From contig NZ_CP149574.1 of assembly GCF_037890675.1 (NCBI RefSeq), positions 4,006,874 to 4,070,873 of the forward strand: DNA of 64,000 nucleotides. Reading direction: 5' to 3'. Both the position numbers and the translations under genes were made by a program. Below, piece by piece: positions 1-9,618 of the stretch. The notes beneath the pieces were generated by a model that was not told the DNA's origin, ran no database searches, and saw nothing but the letters and a program-made list of their open reading frames with translations. The first letter of the stretch is position 1, and each line of letters begins with the position of its first letter. Source of the DNA: Methylovirgula sp. 4M-Z18. GTDB taxonomy: Bacteria > Pseudomonadota > Alphaproteobacteria > Rhizobiales > Beijerinckiaceae.

Positions 1-48
1 GAAGTTCCATCTCGGCAATGGAACCGCGCACGTCATGGGAGAAAACGC

Positions 49-1389
49 ATGTCGGACAGCAAGGATCACGATTCCAAGACCGCATCGCAGCCGCGCGCCG
101 GCCTGGCGCGCCGGCAGTTCCTCAAGGCAGCGGGGCTGGCCACGGGCGGCCTCCTCGCCTCCCCGGCGCTGCTGCGCCAAATCTCCGTCGTCCACGCGGC
201 CGATCGGACGGAGATCTCCTTCGCCAGCGCGAAGTTCTTCGCCAAGTCGACGCTCGCCCAGGTCGTCGATGCGTTCAACGAGAGCCAGGGCAAGATCCTC
301 GTCAAATATGACGAGTTGCCGCCGCCGAGCGCCTCGACCGAGGTCCACCAGGCCCTGGTGCAGCGCCTCGCCAAGAAAGACGGCTCGCCCGACGTCTTCA
401 CACAGGACGTGGTCTGGATCGCCGAATTCGCCGGCGCCGGCTGGGCGCTACCGCTCGACGAGTATGTTGCGGCGGACGAGCAGGCCAAGTATTTCTCGGG
501 CGTCATGGATGCCTGCCGCTGGAGCGGCAAGCTCACCGCCCTGCCCTGGTTCGTCGATTCCGGCATGCTCTATTACCGCACCGACCTCCTGGCCGAGGCG
601 GGGGCGACGGTGCCCGAAACCTGGGAGCAGCTGGTGGTCGCGGCGCAGGCGATCGTGAAGGCCGGCAAGGCGAAGATCGGCTTCTCATGGCAGGCCAAGC
701 AGGCGGAGGTCCTGATCTGCGACCTCGTCGAATTCGTCTCCTCGAACGGCGGCAGCATTCTCGGTGCCGATGGAAAGAGTGTGAAGATCGCCGATCCCGC
801 CGCAGTCGACGCGGTGCAGTTCATGTACGACACCATCATCAAGTACAAGATCAGCCCGGCAGACGTGCGCAGCTGGGACGAGGAGCCCTCGCGTGCGCCC
901 TTCACCGGCGGCGACGTGGCCTTCCTTCGCAACTGGTCCTATGTCCATCCGATCTCCCAGGACGCCAAGACCTCCTCGGTGGTGGGCAAAGTCGGCGTCG
1001 CGCCGCTGCCCCATTTCGCCGGCGGCAAGAGCGCGGCCTGCCTCGGCGGCTACCAATACGGCGTCAATGCCTCGACCAAGAAGCGCGATGCGGCGATCGA
1101 GTTCCTCAAATGGCTGTCCCAGCCCTCGACACAATTGCATTTTGCCACCGAGCTCGGCCTGGCGCCGACCCGGCCGGAAGTGTTCGACTCCCCTGAGCTC
1201 GCCAAGGCCCAGCCCTTCATGCAGACGCTCAAGCCCGTCTTCGTCGGCGCGACGCCTCGTCCGGTGACGCCAAAATACGCGCAGGTCACTCTGGCCCTGC
1301 AGTCGGCGGTGTCGCAAGCCGTCACCAACGGCAACGTCAAGGAGGCCCTGGGCCAGGCCAAGCTCAAGCTTGAGAAGATCATCGGCTGA
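49..1389 (+). CDS. Sugar ABC transporter substrate-binding protein (family 1), Tat-exported
   Basis: A 446-residue periplasmic binding protein that should capture a sugar or sugar derivative for the permeases encoded next. The N-terminus carries a twin-arginine signal (RRQFLKAAG near residue 22) followed by a hydrophobic stretch, so it is probably exported folded through Tat. Length and layout fit the MalE/UgpB-like family 1 binding proteins. The ATG at 49 is preceded by GGAG at good spacing. The stop codon overlaps the start of the first permease by one base, so this is the first gene of a polycistronic unit ending with the aldolase-like gene at 6650. The substrate cannot be read from the sequence. 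The presence of a sugar kinase and an aldolase-like gene in the same operon makes a monosaccharide or its derivative likely. Confidence 0.9.
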   Translation: MSDSKDHDSKTASQPRAGLARRQFLKAAGLATGGLLASPALLRQISVVHAADRTEISFASAKFFAKSTLAQVVDAFNESQGKILVKYDELPPPSASTEVHQALVQRLAKKDGSPDVFTQDVVWIAEFAGAGWALPLDEYVAADEQAKYFSGVMDACRWSGKLTALPWFVDSGMLYYRTDLLAEAGATVPETWEQLVVAAQAIVKAGKAKIGFSWQAKQAEVLICDLVEFVSSNGGSILGADGKSVKIADPAAVDAVQFMYDTIIKYKISPADVRSWDEEPSRAPFTGGDVAFLRNWSYVHPISQDAKTSSVVGKVGVAPLPHFAGGKSAACLGGYQYGVNASTKKRDAAIEFLKWLSQPSTQLHFATELGLAPTRPEVFDSPELAKAQPFMQTLKPVFVGATPRPVTPKYAQVTLALQSAVSQAVTNGNVKEALGQAKLKLEKIIG

Positions 1390-2336
1390 TGGCTTTGCGC
1401 TCGACACTCGAGACGGACGAAACTGCCGCGTTCGGCGAGAGCGGCGAGAAAAGGGGCTGGGCGAGTCGCCTTGCCCCCCTCCTCTTCCTCACGCCGGCGA
1501 GCGTCGCCATCCTCGCCGTGTCGGTGTACCCGATCCTGGACGGGGTGTGGCTGTCGCTGCGCAACACGCTGCTCTCTACGCAAGCGGACGAGTTCGTCGG
1601 GTTCAGCAATTATGCAACCCTCTGGCAGGACGACTTGTTCTGGTCGGCTTGGCAGCATACGCTGGTCTTCACCGCCGCCTCGACAGTGCTGGAGACGCTG
1701 ATCGGCCTCGGCATGGCACTGGTCCTCTACGAGCCGTTCCGTGGCCGCGGCATCGTGCGGGCCGCAATGCTGGTGCCCTGGGCGATCCCGACGGTCGTGA
1801 CGTCGAAGATGTTCGGCTGGCTGTTCGACGGTCAGCACGGGGTGATCAACTGGCTTTTCCTGAAGGCCGGGCTGATCTCCGACTATGTGAACTGGTACGG
1901 CTCGCCCGACACCGCCTTCCGGTCGATCGTTATCGCGGATGTGTGGAAGACGGCACCCTTTATGGCCCTGCTGCTGCTCGCAGGTCTACAGACCATTCCG
2001 CGCTCGCTGATCGAGGCTGCGCGCATCGATGGCGCCGGGCCCTTCGCGGTTTTCTACTACGTGCGCCTGCCGATGCTTTTGCCGACGCTTTTGATCGCCG
2101 GCATGTTCCGGGCCCTTGACGCCTTCCGCATCTTCGACCTCGTCTATGTGCTCACCGGCGGCGGCCCAGCCGATTCCACCGAGGTGCTCTCGACCCTCAC
2201 CTACAAGACGCTCTTTTCGGGTCTCGATTTCGGCTATGGCAGCACGCTCTCGGGCGCGATGTTCTTGACGGAAGCGCTGCTGGCTGCCGGCTTCGGCCTC
2301 TTCATCGTCCGCCGCATGCGGCGGGCACAGGATTGA
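1389..2336 (+). CDS. Sugar ABC transporter permease, MalF/UgpA type
   Basis: A 315-residue inner-membrane permease with about six transmembrane helices after a hydrophilic N-terminal tail. The EAA loop that docks onto the ATPase is visible as EAARIDGAGPFAVFYYVRLP around residue 215. Length and loop sequence fit the MalF-like half of carbohydrate ABC transporters. Its ATG overlaps the TGA of the binding-protein gene by one base, and the second permease starts about 10 bases downstream. This points to translational coupling and a heterodimeric channel. Confidence 0.92.
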   Translation: MALRSTLETDETAAFGESGEKRGWASRLAPLLFLTPASVAILAVSVYPILDGVWLSLRNTLLSTQADEFVGFSNYATLWQDDLFWSAWQHTLVFTAASTVLETLIGLGMALVLYEPFRGRGIVRAAMLVPWAIPTVVTSKMFGWLFDGQHGVINWLFLKAGLISDYVNWYGSPDTAFRSIVIADVWKTAPFMALLLLAGLQTIPRSLIEAARIDGAGPFAVFYYVRLPMLLPTLLIAGMFRALDAFRIFDLVYVLTGGGPADSTEVLSTLTYKTLFSGLDFGYGSTLSGAMFLTEALLAAGFGLFIVRRMRRAQD

Positions 2337-2345
2337 GGGGCAGCT

Positions 2346-3191
2346 ATGTTCAACTCCACCAGCACCGCCTCCCTCGTCTCGCGCCTCGTGCTGCAGGCAG
2401 CTGCGGCCATGATCGTGGTCTGGTCGCTCGCTCCGTTCCTGTGGCAAGTCTCGACCGCCTTCCAGGAAGACCGCCTGCTCACCGCGGCGACGCCGAGCTT
2501 CCTGCCTTGGCCGGGCACACTCGAGCATTTCCGCAATATCTTCGTCGAGAAGCAGTTCCACCTCTATGTAGTGAACTCGCTGATAGTGGCCGGCGCCACT
2601 GCGCTCCTCTGCCTCACCATCGGTGCGTTTGCCGCCTTCGCGTTGTCGCGCCTTCGCATCGCCTCGCGCTTCGGCATCCTCGGCCTGTTCCTGTCGGTGT
2701 CGATGTTCCCACAGATCGCCATCGTCGGCCCGCTCTATCTGGTCGCCTCGAATTTCGGGCTGATGAACACCTATACGGCGCTGATCATCATCTATCTCGC
2801 CATGGGCCTGCCCTTGGTGATCTGGGTGCTCTTCGGCTATTTCGAGACCATCCCACGCGAGATCGACGAGGCGGCGATCATCGACGGCGCCGAGCCGCTG
2901 CGCCTGCTCGTCTCCGTGATCGTGCCAATGTCGCTGCCGGGTTTCGTCACGACGGGGCTCCTCGCCTTTATCATGGCCTGGAACGAGTTCATGTTCGCCC
3001 TTGCCTTCACCTCGGGTGTGGAGCGCCAAACCATTCCAGTCGGCATCGCCAATTTCACCAACCTCTATTACGTGCCCTGGGGCGACATTGCCGCCGCCTC
3101 CGTCGTCGTGACGCTGCCGCTGGTCACCATGGTGCTGATCTTCCAGCGCTATATCGTCGAGGGCCTCACCCAGGGAGCGGTCAAGGAATGA
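2346..3191 (+). CDS. Sugar ABC transporter permease, MalG/UgpE type
   Basis: A 281-residue inner-membrane permease, partner of the MalF-like protein just upstream. It has the MalG layout: one N-terminal helix, a periplasmic segment, then helices ending in a short charged tail. The EAA loop is DEAAIIDGAEPLRLLVSVIVP near residue 180. The TGA stop overlaps the ATG of the downstream kinase in an ATGA arrangement, so the transporter and the first cytoplasmic enzyme are translationally coupled. Confidence 0.92.
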   Translation: MFNSTSTASLVSRLVLQAAAAMIVVWSLAPFLWQVSTAFQEDRLLTAATPSFLPWPGTLEHFRNIFVEKQFHLYVVNSLIVAGATALLCLTIGAFAAFALSRLRIASRFGILGLFLSVSMFPQIAIVGPLYLVASNFGLMNTYTALIIIYLAMGLPLVIWVLFGYFETIPREIDEAAIIDGAEPLRLLVSVIVPMSLPGFVTTGLLAFIMAWNEFMFALAFTSGVERQTIPVGIANFTNLYYVPWGDIAAASVVVTLPLVTMVLIFQRYIVEGLTQGAVKE

Positions 3192-4495
3192 GCGATCTCG
3201 CCTATGACCGCACCTGGCGGCGCGCCTATCGGGCCCTCGCTGAGGTGCTCGTCGAACGAGCGCCGTCGGCGCGCCCGCTCCTCACCGGCTTTGCGGTCTG
3301 TGTCGACAAGCGTATCGACCTGCATGTCGTGGCGCCGCCGCTGGCCGAGATACGCGAGACCGGCGCGCGGCACTTCTTCGCCGAGCTGATGGCACGGGCC
3401 GGAGCCGGGCGCGGCGGCGAGATCCTGGTGGACTGGCCAGGCGGCCCCGCCTTCCTCGATACCTTCGCCGGGCCGCGGGATGCGGCTATCGGCGGCACCT
3501 CGGCGCAGGCCGCCTGGACGCTCTCCCGTCTCGGGGCGCCGGTCGTGCTGGCACTCAGCGACCGCAGCGCCGAGATCCTCGCCCTACTCGATCCTAGTAT
3601 CCGCCTAGCTGGGCCCGACGGCGAGGCGATTCCGGTCGGCGAGGTCGCGGCCCAGGGAGTGGGCAGGCCCGCCCACTACATTTTGGAATATGCAGCGGGC
3701 CGGCCGCTGCCGGGCGTGACGCCGCCGCGCTCGACCCGCGTCATCGTGCGCTTCGCCGACGAGGACATCGAGCGCGACTCGGCCTTCCGCGCCTTCAGTC
3801 GGCGCCACAGCGCCGGCGCCCGGACCGCGCTGCTGTCGAGCCCGAACACCGTACCGCCGGGGCAGTTCGAAGGCGCGCTCGACGAGCTCGCCGAAGCGGT
3901 GGGCGAATGGCGTGCCGCCGGCGTCGGCCTCGTCCATCTCGAGCTCGGCGAGTACCCCTGGCCTGGAACGCGCGACGCGACGCTCGCCCGGCTCGGCGGG
4001 ATCGTCACCTCCATCGGCCTCAACCTCAATGAGCTACGTTCCCTGGCGGCTGCGCCCGGAACGACCGAGGCGCAGGCCCTTGCCCTCGCCGAGCAGGTCG
4101 GCGTCACCCGCCTCGTTGTCCATGCCGACGACTGGGCCCTGGCGGTGACGCAGGGCGACGCGCAGATCGAGCTGGAAGCCATCGCAACGGGCTGCCTTCT
4201 CGCCTCCGCCCGCGCCGCGGCCGGCGCGCCCGTCGCCGAACCGCACATTCCGGAGGAGGCAGTCTTTTCGCCGCCGCCGGCCCCGCCCCTCACTCGCTGC
4301 GGCGGCTGGTCGGTCGTGTGCTGCCCGGCGCCGCACCTGACCCATCCTGCCTCGACCGTGGGCCTCGGCGACACCTTCGCCGCCGGCTTCCTGCTCGCCC
4401 ATTCGCTCGCCTCACCCCTCGGCGTGTTTGCCGGCATGGCGAAGGCCGGCACGAGCCTGGCGGATGCCGGCTGCGCCCTTATTCCTTCAAAGTGA
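3188..4495 (+). CDS. ADP-dependent sugar kinase (ADP-glucokinase/phosphofructokinase family)
   Basis: A 435-residue cytoplasmic kinase assigned to the ADP_PFK_GK family, whose members phosphorylate glucose or fructose 6-phosphate using ADP rather than ATP. Three family motifs are present in order: HxE as HLEL (His250, Glu252), NxxE as NLNE (residues 279-282, magnesium site) and GxGD as GLGD (residues 392-395, catalytic Asp395). The ATG at 3188 overlaps the permease stop by four bases; no other start is needed. The family is best known from archaea and animals and is uncommon in bacteria. Here it sits inside a sugar ABC operon next to an aldolase-like gene, so it probably phosphorylates the imported sugar or a product of it. 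ADP preference and substrate are inferred from family membership only. Confidence 0.78.
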   Translation: MSDLAYDRTWRRAYRALAEVLVERAPSARPLLTGFAVCVDKRIDLHVVAPPLAEIRETGARHFFAELMARAGAGRGGEILVDWPGGPAFLDTFAGPRDAAIGGTSAQAAWTLSRLGAPVVLALSDRSAEILALLDPSIRLAGPDGEAIPVGEVAAQGVGRPAHYILEYAAGRPLPGVTPPRSTRVIVRFADEDIERDSAFRAFSRRHSAGARTALLSSPNTVPPGQFEGALDELAEAVGEWRAAGVGLVHLELGEYPWPGTRDATLARLGGIVTSIGLNLNELRSLAAAPGTTEAQALALAEQVGVTRLVVHADDWALAVTQGDAQIELEAIATGCLLASARAAAGAPVAEPHIPEEAVFSPPPAPPLTRCGGWSVVCCPAPHLTHPASTVGLGDTFAAGFLLAHSLASPLGVFAGMAKAGTSLADAGCALIPSK

Positions 4496-4507
4496 ACGGA
4501 GACGATC

Positions 4508-5605
<1,098 letters not shown>

Positions 5606-5645
5606 TCCTCTCCTCCCACCCCCGGAACACGCCAAGGAGCATTCC

Positions 5646-6650
5646 ATGTATCGTTTGGACACCAAGCTCGCCAAGATCAGGGCCGGCAACTACAAGAAGG
5701 GCGATTTCATCATCGCTGACGCCAAGGACGGCGATATGTCCAACCCAATCCCAGCGACTGGGCCGCTGCGCGATGCCAAGGGCAATGTGCTGCGCTTTCG
5801 CACCCGCGCCGAGTTCCTGGAACAGATCGCCGCGATCGTGCGCCAGGACCTTCTCGACATCATGCTAGTCTCTGCCTCGAACCTCGAACTCCTCAAGGAG
5901 GCCGGTGCCTTCAACGGTAGTGCAGTGAAGCCTTCCTTCCGCGCCAATGACACCAGCGACATCTGGGGCGCCCGTCCCAACGGCTATGGCAAGCTCGGAG
6001 CCTCGCGCCCCTTCCGCACCGCCAATCTGAAGCGCGTCGCCGAGGCTGGCCTCTCCGATCTCGGCCTCTATTCGATGACCTTCGTCAACGACCTGGAGGC
6101 GGACCTGCACTCGCTCGAGCATTTCGCGGCCTTCCGCGAGGATGCGGGCGCGAACGGCATCACCTATTTCCTGGAGGTCTTCAACCCCAACATCGATTGC
6201 GGCCTGCCGCCGGAAGCGATCCCGCAATATGTCAACGACTGCCTGGCGCGTTCGCTCTCGGGCGTGTTGAAGCGCGACCGACCGCAATTCCTGAAATATC
6301 CCTATAACGGCGCCGCGGCTCTGGAAGAGCTCGTTTCCTTCGACCCGCAGCTCGTCGTCGGCGTGCTCGGCGGGGGCGCAGGCACGACGCGCGACACCTT
6401 CGAGCTCCTCTACCAGGCCGAGAAGTACGGCGCCCGCGTCGCCCTATTCGGCCGTAAGATCAACCTCGCCGAAAGCCAGCTCGACATCGTGCGCTTCATG
6501 CGCGCCGTGGCCGATGGCGAGATGAAACCCCTCGATGCCGTCCGTGGCTATCACGGTGTACTCAAGGATAAGTCCATTCCCCCGGTGCGCAACCTCGAGG
6601 ACGACAGCGCTGTGACCGAGGCGGTTCTGAAGAAGGCAGCCTCCGCCTGA
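5646..6650 (+). CDS. Conserved protein, probable class I (Schiff-base) TIM-barrel aldolase
   Basis: A 334-residue soluble protein without a signal peptide, last gene of the sugar operon, with a clear AAGGAG site six bases before its ATG. I do not recognise a named family with certainty. Several features recall class I aldolases of the DhnA/LacD kind: a lysine in FLKYPYNG where the Schiff-base lysine would lie, a glycine-rich phosphate-binding turn GVLGGGAGTTRDTFELL, and a second loop VALFGRKINLAES with the 'GR' typical of the last barrel strand. Paired with a sugar kinase, such an enzyme would cleave the phosphorylated sugar into trioses or related fragments. The alternative is an epimerase or isomerase with the same fold. 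Function is inferred, not demonstrated. Confidence 0.6.
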   Translation: MYRLDTKLAKIRAGNYKKGDFIIADAKDGDMSNPIPATGPLRDAKGNVLRFRTRAEFLEQIAAIVRQDLLDIMLVSASNLELLKEAGAFNGSAVKPSFRANDTSDIWGARPNGYGKLGASRPFRTANLKRVAEAGLSDLGLYSMTFVNDLEADLHSLEHFAAFREDAGANGITYFLEVFNPNIDCGLPPEAIPQYVNDCLARSLSGVLKRDRPQFLKYPYNGAAALEELVSFDPQLVVGVLGGGAGTTRDTFELLYQAEKYGARVALFGRKINLAESQLDIVRFMRAVADGEMKPLDAVRGYHGVLKDKSIPPVRNLEDDSAVTEAVLKKAASA

Positions 6651-6698
6651 AGACGCACCCCGCCTTCTCTGACCAAGGCGAACGCCTCTTCAGGAATA

Positions 6699-6734
6699 GC
6701 AGCGGCGGGGTTCTCCTCCCGGTCCCGCCGCTGC
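6699..6734 (+). terminator. Hairpin after the sugar operon
   Basis: A perfect 11-bp stem (GCAGCGGCGGG / CCCGCCGCTGC) with a 14-base loop lies 50 bases after the aldolase-like gene. There is no clear T run, so it may act as a weak or factor-assisted terminator or as a 3' stabilising structure. Confidence 0.5.
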
Positions 6735-6744
6735 ACTACTGCAG

Positions 6745-6992
6745 GCCACGTCGAGCGGCAGCGTCGACAAGCCTTTGAAATGGATAGTACGCCGGTCGTC
6801 GCGGGTTGCGAAACGGCGGAAGTGCTTGAGCCCGTTGAAGCAGCGCTCGATGCGATTTCGCTGTCTGTAAGTTTCCGCATCATCCGGGACAATGACCTTG
6901 CGCGTGCGCTTTGAGGGGATGGCGGCTTTTGCCCTATATTGGCGATCACTGCACGAAAAGCTTTGCTGTCATAGGCTTTGCCGAGCTGTTGA
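6745..6992 (-). pseudogene. IS5-family transposase remnant (C-terminal part, frameshifted)
   Basis: Read on the minus strand, the conceptual product contains GKAYDSKAFRAVIAN, then after a frameshift AAIPSKRTRKVIVPDD and YRQRNRIERCFNGLKHFRRF. The last of these is the hallmark of the C-terminal DDE region of IS5-family transposases, including the R-IE-F-LK signature. The N-terminal half and both inverted repeats are missing, so the copy is dead. It marks an old insertion at the right edge of the first operon. Confidence 0.75.
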
Positions 6993-7091
6993 TAAACTCG
7001 GTGGATACGCGAGCTGTGGAGCGTGACAGATGCTCGTGCGGCAATCGGCGGGCATTCGCGTGCCTGGGGCTATATTGGAGTGGCGGAAAAA

Positions 7092-7328
7092 TGGCGGACC
7101 AAGAGGGATTCGAACTCAGCGGTTGCGTGAGCCCAAATATCGTGCTCGCCTTCGCCGAGGAGGCCGACCAGCTAAGCAGCAGAATCGTTGGGCAATGAGC
7201 CCACAGGCGTAGCCGGTGCAAGAATGCAAAACCCGGCTGATTTTCGGCGGAGTTTTGGTCAGATCGCGATGCTGAGCGACATACGTTGGAAGTGGTTGCG
7301 GGGCAGGATTTCAGCTTAACTTGCGACG
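7092..7328. repeat. Dispersed repeat, copy 1, beginning with a tRNA-Ser 3' end
   Basis: About 237 bases that align, with divergence, to 29763-30000 in the same orientation. The left end is the complement of a tRNA-Ser 3' terminus (reverse strand reads GAGTTCGAATCCCTC...CCGCCA, positions 7092-7117). The right part contains GGTTGCGGGGCAGGATTT, which matches the 3' end of tRNA-fMet. Neither piece has a cloverleaf, so these are fragments. Such pieces often mark former integration sites. Confidence 0.6.
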
Positions 7329-7735
7329 GTCGTGAATGCCCGACACCGTGCCGGAATTGCTTGGCGCAGAGGAGCTTATCGGACTTTTTCGCGTCGCAGC
7401 GTAGGGACTCCTCGTCCACTCGACAATTCGCCTGTCAACAAAAAGCGTTTCTATATAAATTCTCTCTCAATTGTCCAACGAACTCGGCAGATGCCAGCGC
7501 CGGACAACAACACCACGATTGTCGCTAAACATTTGAAGCTCCTCATCTTCGATGGACGATCAAATCGCCATCGCCCGCACCCCCTTCTCCGCAGTCGCCA
7601 CCAGCAGCTTGCTCGTTCGTACCTGCCGCAGAGAAGGCGCGCTGGCGGTGCCCTCGGTATGACTTAGCCTGTACCTGACAAAGAGGTACTTTGGCTTGCG
7701 GCGCCCCCAAGCCGCGTTCTTGTCACCCTAGGGCG
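7329..7735. other. Intergenic stretch with no recognisable gene
   Basis: Roughly 400 bases between the tRNA-derived repeat and the promoter region of the GntR gene. Short open frames exist on both strands but show no domain, no plausible ribosome site and no consistent codon pattern. I see nothing that I can assign here. Confidence 0.5.
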
Positions 7736-7754
7736 GAGATGCTAGCATGTAGCA

Positions 7755-7768
7755 TATTATCGATAACC
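7755..7768. promoter_or_regulatory. Predicted GntR operator, site 1 (autoregulatory position)
   Basis: The 14-mer TATTATCGATAACC contains the perfect palindrome TTATCGATAA (7757-7766). It lies 12 bases before the ATG of the GntR gene and belongs to a set of four related sites (also 9513, 15448, 20389) with consensus GTNATMKATNAC. The position suggests repression of the regulator's own transcription. Confidence 0.55.
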
Positions 7769-7779
7769 TTGGGCAGTTT

Positions 7780-8424
7780 ATGGATAGCCGATTGCATCAA
7801 ACAAACTTGCGGGACCAGGCACTGCAAGTACTCAAGTTCAGGCTCGTATCCGGCGATCTTGCTCCCGGTCAGATTTATTCGGCCGCCGCATTGGCCGCTG
7901 AGCTCGGCGTATCGAACAGCCCTGTTCGCGAAGCTATGCTTACCCTCGTCAATCAAGGACTTCTGGAGACTGTCCGCAATCGGGGATTTCGCGTCATTCC
8001 GCTTAGCGACAAGGAACGACGCAACATTTACGATTTGAGAATTTTGCTCGAAATACCGTCGATGGTGAAACTCAGTAAAATGAGCGGGACAATTGCTCAA
8101 CGAAAAGACGAATTCTCGAAGATTGCGTCAGACATGGTGAAATGCGCCAAGAAGGGCGATATCGTCGGCTACCTCGACATGGACCGCAACTTCCATCTTG
8201 GCCTTCTTGAGATACTACAGAATGAACAGTTGGTATCGATCGTCGAGAAACTTCGGGATCAAACACGACAATATGGATTGAAAGCATTGTCCGATCGAGG
8301 TGACCTCGTGAGATCGGCGGAAGAGCACCAGCCTATTTTGGATGCAATTATCTCGGGCGATGGCAAGCTGACGTCGAAATTGATGACGGAGCACCTGAGT
8401 CACCTCGTCAGGGACTGGGCATAG
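7780..8424 (+). CDS. GntR-family transcriptional regulator with FCD effector domain
   Basis: A 214-residue DNA-binding regulator. A winged helix-turn-helix occupies about residues 10-75 (SAAALAAELGVSNSPVREAMLTL), and an all-helical FCD domain follows. The FCD domain has histidines in FHLGLLE, EEHQP and EHLSHL, which in this family coordinate a metal and help bind a small acid ligand. It is the only regulator in 7780-23267 and lies at one end of the block. Recurrent palindromes in the promoters of the block (7755, 9513, 15448, 20389) fit its expected dimeric binding mode. The likely role is a repressor released by the imported substrate or an intermediate. Confidence 0.9.
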   Translation: MDSRLHQTNLRDQALQVLKFRLVSGDLAPGQIYSAAALAAELGVSNSPVREAMLTLVNQGLLETVRNRGFRVIPLSDKERRNIYDLRILLEIPSMVKLSKMSGTIAQRKDEFSKIASDMVKCAKKGDIVGYLDMDRNFHLGLLEILQNEQLVSIVEKLRDQTRQYGLKALSDRGDLVRSAEEHQPILDAIISGDGKLTSKLMTEHLSHLVRDWA

Positions 8425-8530
8425 ATTATAGTCGGGTCTAGTTGTGAAAAGCTGAGCGCCTATTGGCGCTGTAAGGCAGAGCACATCTTGTGGCGCCTCG
8501 GGGCAATGCCTGGGCTAAAACGAAGAGAAC

Positions 8531-8550
8531 GGCCCCGCCGCGGCGGGGCC
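8531..8550 (-). terminator. Intrinsic-like terminator of the binding-protein gene
   Basis: A perfect 20-base palindrome of ten G/C-rich pairs (GGCCCCGCCG and its complement) sits just 8 bases beyond the stop of the minus-strand binding-protein gene. On the minus strand it is followed by a short T-containing tail. It may also insulate the convergent GntR gene. Confidence 0.7.
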
Positions 8551-8558
8551 GAGCAAGT

Positions 8559-9437
8559 TCATTGGAAGCCGTACTTAGGCGGCGTCGAACCTTCCTTGTA
8601 GATTTCAGCCATCTTCGCCGCTCCGTAGGCAGTGTCGTTCTTATCGAGAATCTTCGCGTATTCGCCGCTCTGGATCAGATGGTCGTATGCCACCTTGAGA
8701 GCAGCGAGCAGCTGTTCGGAGTTTTCGTTGCGCGCAACGGCCGTCGCACAAGGGCCGCCGCCGATTTCGCCGGACGCGTCGAGGCCAGCGTTGAGATGAA
8801 TGGATTCCTGCGCACCACCGCGGTTGATGAGCACGCCCTCAACACGGCCGCTATTCAGAGCGAGGATGGCGTTGCTGATCGAGGGGAATGCGCTAACGGT
8901 CGGTGCTTTGTCGCACTTTGCCGCACCGGTCTTCAGGGTTTCCAGTTCAGCCGAACCAGCCATCGCGCCGACGATATGTCCGCAGATGTCGGGAAGCTGG
9001 GTCGGCTTGTAGCCGCTCGCCTTGACAACCAGGAAAGAGCTATAATCCTGCCAGTCAGTGACGAAGTCGGCGACCTTCAGACGCTCGGAGGTGACGTAGA
9101 ACTCGCCGAAAGAAATGTCGTACTTGTTTGCCTGCAGGCCAGTCAGAGCTGCGGCGAAGGGAATCAGGCTGACTTCGGCCTTGACGCCGAGCGTCGCCGC
9201 GAGTGCGTTCGCAAGGTCAGCGTCCATCCCCTTGAGGTCATTGCCGTCCTTGTAGGCGAGCGGCTTCCCAACGTCAGGAACAGCGATGCGCAGTGTTCCT
9301 GCATCTTTGATGGCCTTCGGAAGCAAGGCCACCGCTTCATCCGACTTGGTCACGCCTTGAGCGTATGCCGATGTCAGCGACAGTACTCCCGCGGCCGTCG
9401 CGGCTAGCACCGATATAATATTGCGCCTGCTAATCAT
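8559..9437 (-). CDS. Polar amino acid ABC transporter substrate-binding protein
   Basis: A 292-residue periplasmic binding protein of the family 3 (PBPb) type, which binds amino acids, opines or similar zwitterions. It has a signal peptide with a hydrophobic core and an AYA-Q cleavage site near residue 26, then the two-lobe fold (GTLRIAVPDVGKPLAY, GMDADLANALAATLG, VDFVTDWQDY region). Permease and ATPase genes for the same system lie 10 kb away (19408-20352 and 18612-19415). All three are on the minus strand of one GntR-controlled block. Given the enzymes between them, proline, hydroxyproline or a betaine/pyrrolidine analogue is the best guess. Confidence 0.88.
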   Translation of the reverse strand: MISRRNIISVLAATAAGVLSLTSAYAQGVTKSDEAVALLPKAIKDAGTLRIAVPDVGKPLAYKDGNDLKGMDADLANALAATLGVKAEVSLIPFAAALTGLQANKYDISFGEFYVTSERLKVADFVTDWQDYSSFLVVKASGYKPTQLPDICGHIVGAMAGSAELETLKTGAAKCDKAPTVSAFPSISNAILALNSGRVEGVLINRGGAQESIHLNAGLDASGEIGGGPCATAVARNENSEQLLAALKVAYDHLIQSGEYAKILDKNDTAYGAAKMAEIYKEGSTPPKYGFQ

Positions 9438-9512
9438 CCCTATTCCCCTTCCCTTGATAGCGGTTGGCTATCGATCCAATAGCGACCGCTTCATTGACAA
9501 TAGTTGCTTACG

Positions 9513-9526
9513 GGTGATATATTACC
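9513..9526. promoter_or_regulatory. Predicted GntR operator, site 2
   Basis: GGTGATATATTACC is an imperfect palindrome in the divergent promoter region between the binding-protein gene (start 9437, minus) and the flavoprotein gene (start 9619, plus). Its core is the exact reverse complement of the core at 15449-15460. A weaker related sequence, CTTATCGATTG, follows at 9528. Confidence 0.55.
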
Positions 9527-9618
9527 GCTTATCGATTGCTATGCAAGGCCTTTTTGACTAACGATCCCATGAGCAGGAAATTGCTGCAGACGGCCACAGC
9601 CACGATTGCGATCGAATC

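Noticed and set aside
1986-3029. Long antisense open frame of 347 codons under the two sugar permease genes
   Set aside because: Its sequence is rich in Arg, Glu, His and Asp without any fold, it is antisense to two clear permeases, and it arises from the high GC content.
7030-7212. Open frame containing NGGPRGIRTQRL
   Set aside because: It is a translation of the tRNA-Ser 3' end complement and adjoining repeat; there is no coding evidence.
8490-9407. Plus-strand open frame of 305 codons over the binding-protein gene
   Set aside because: The minus-strand reading has a signal peptide and the full binding-protein fold; the plus frame has no recognisable features.
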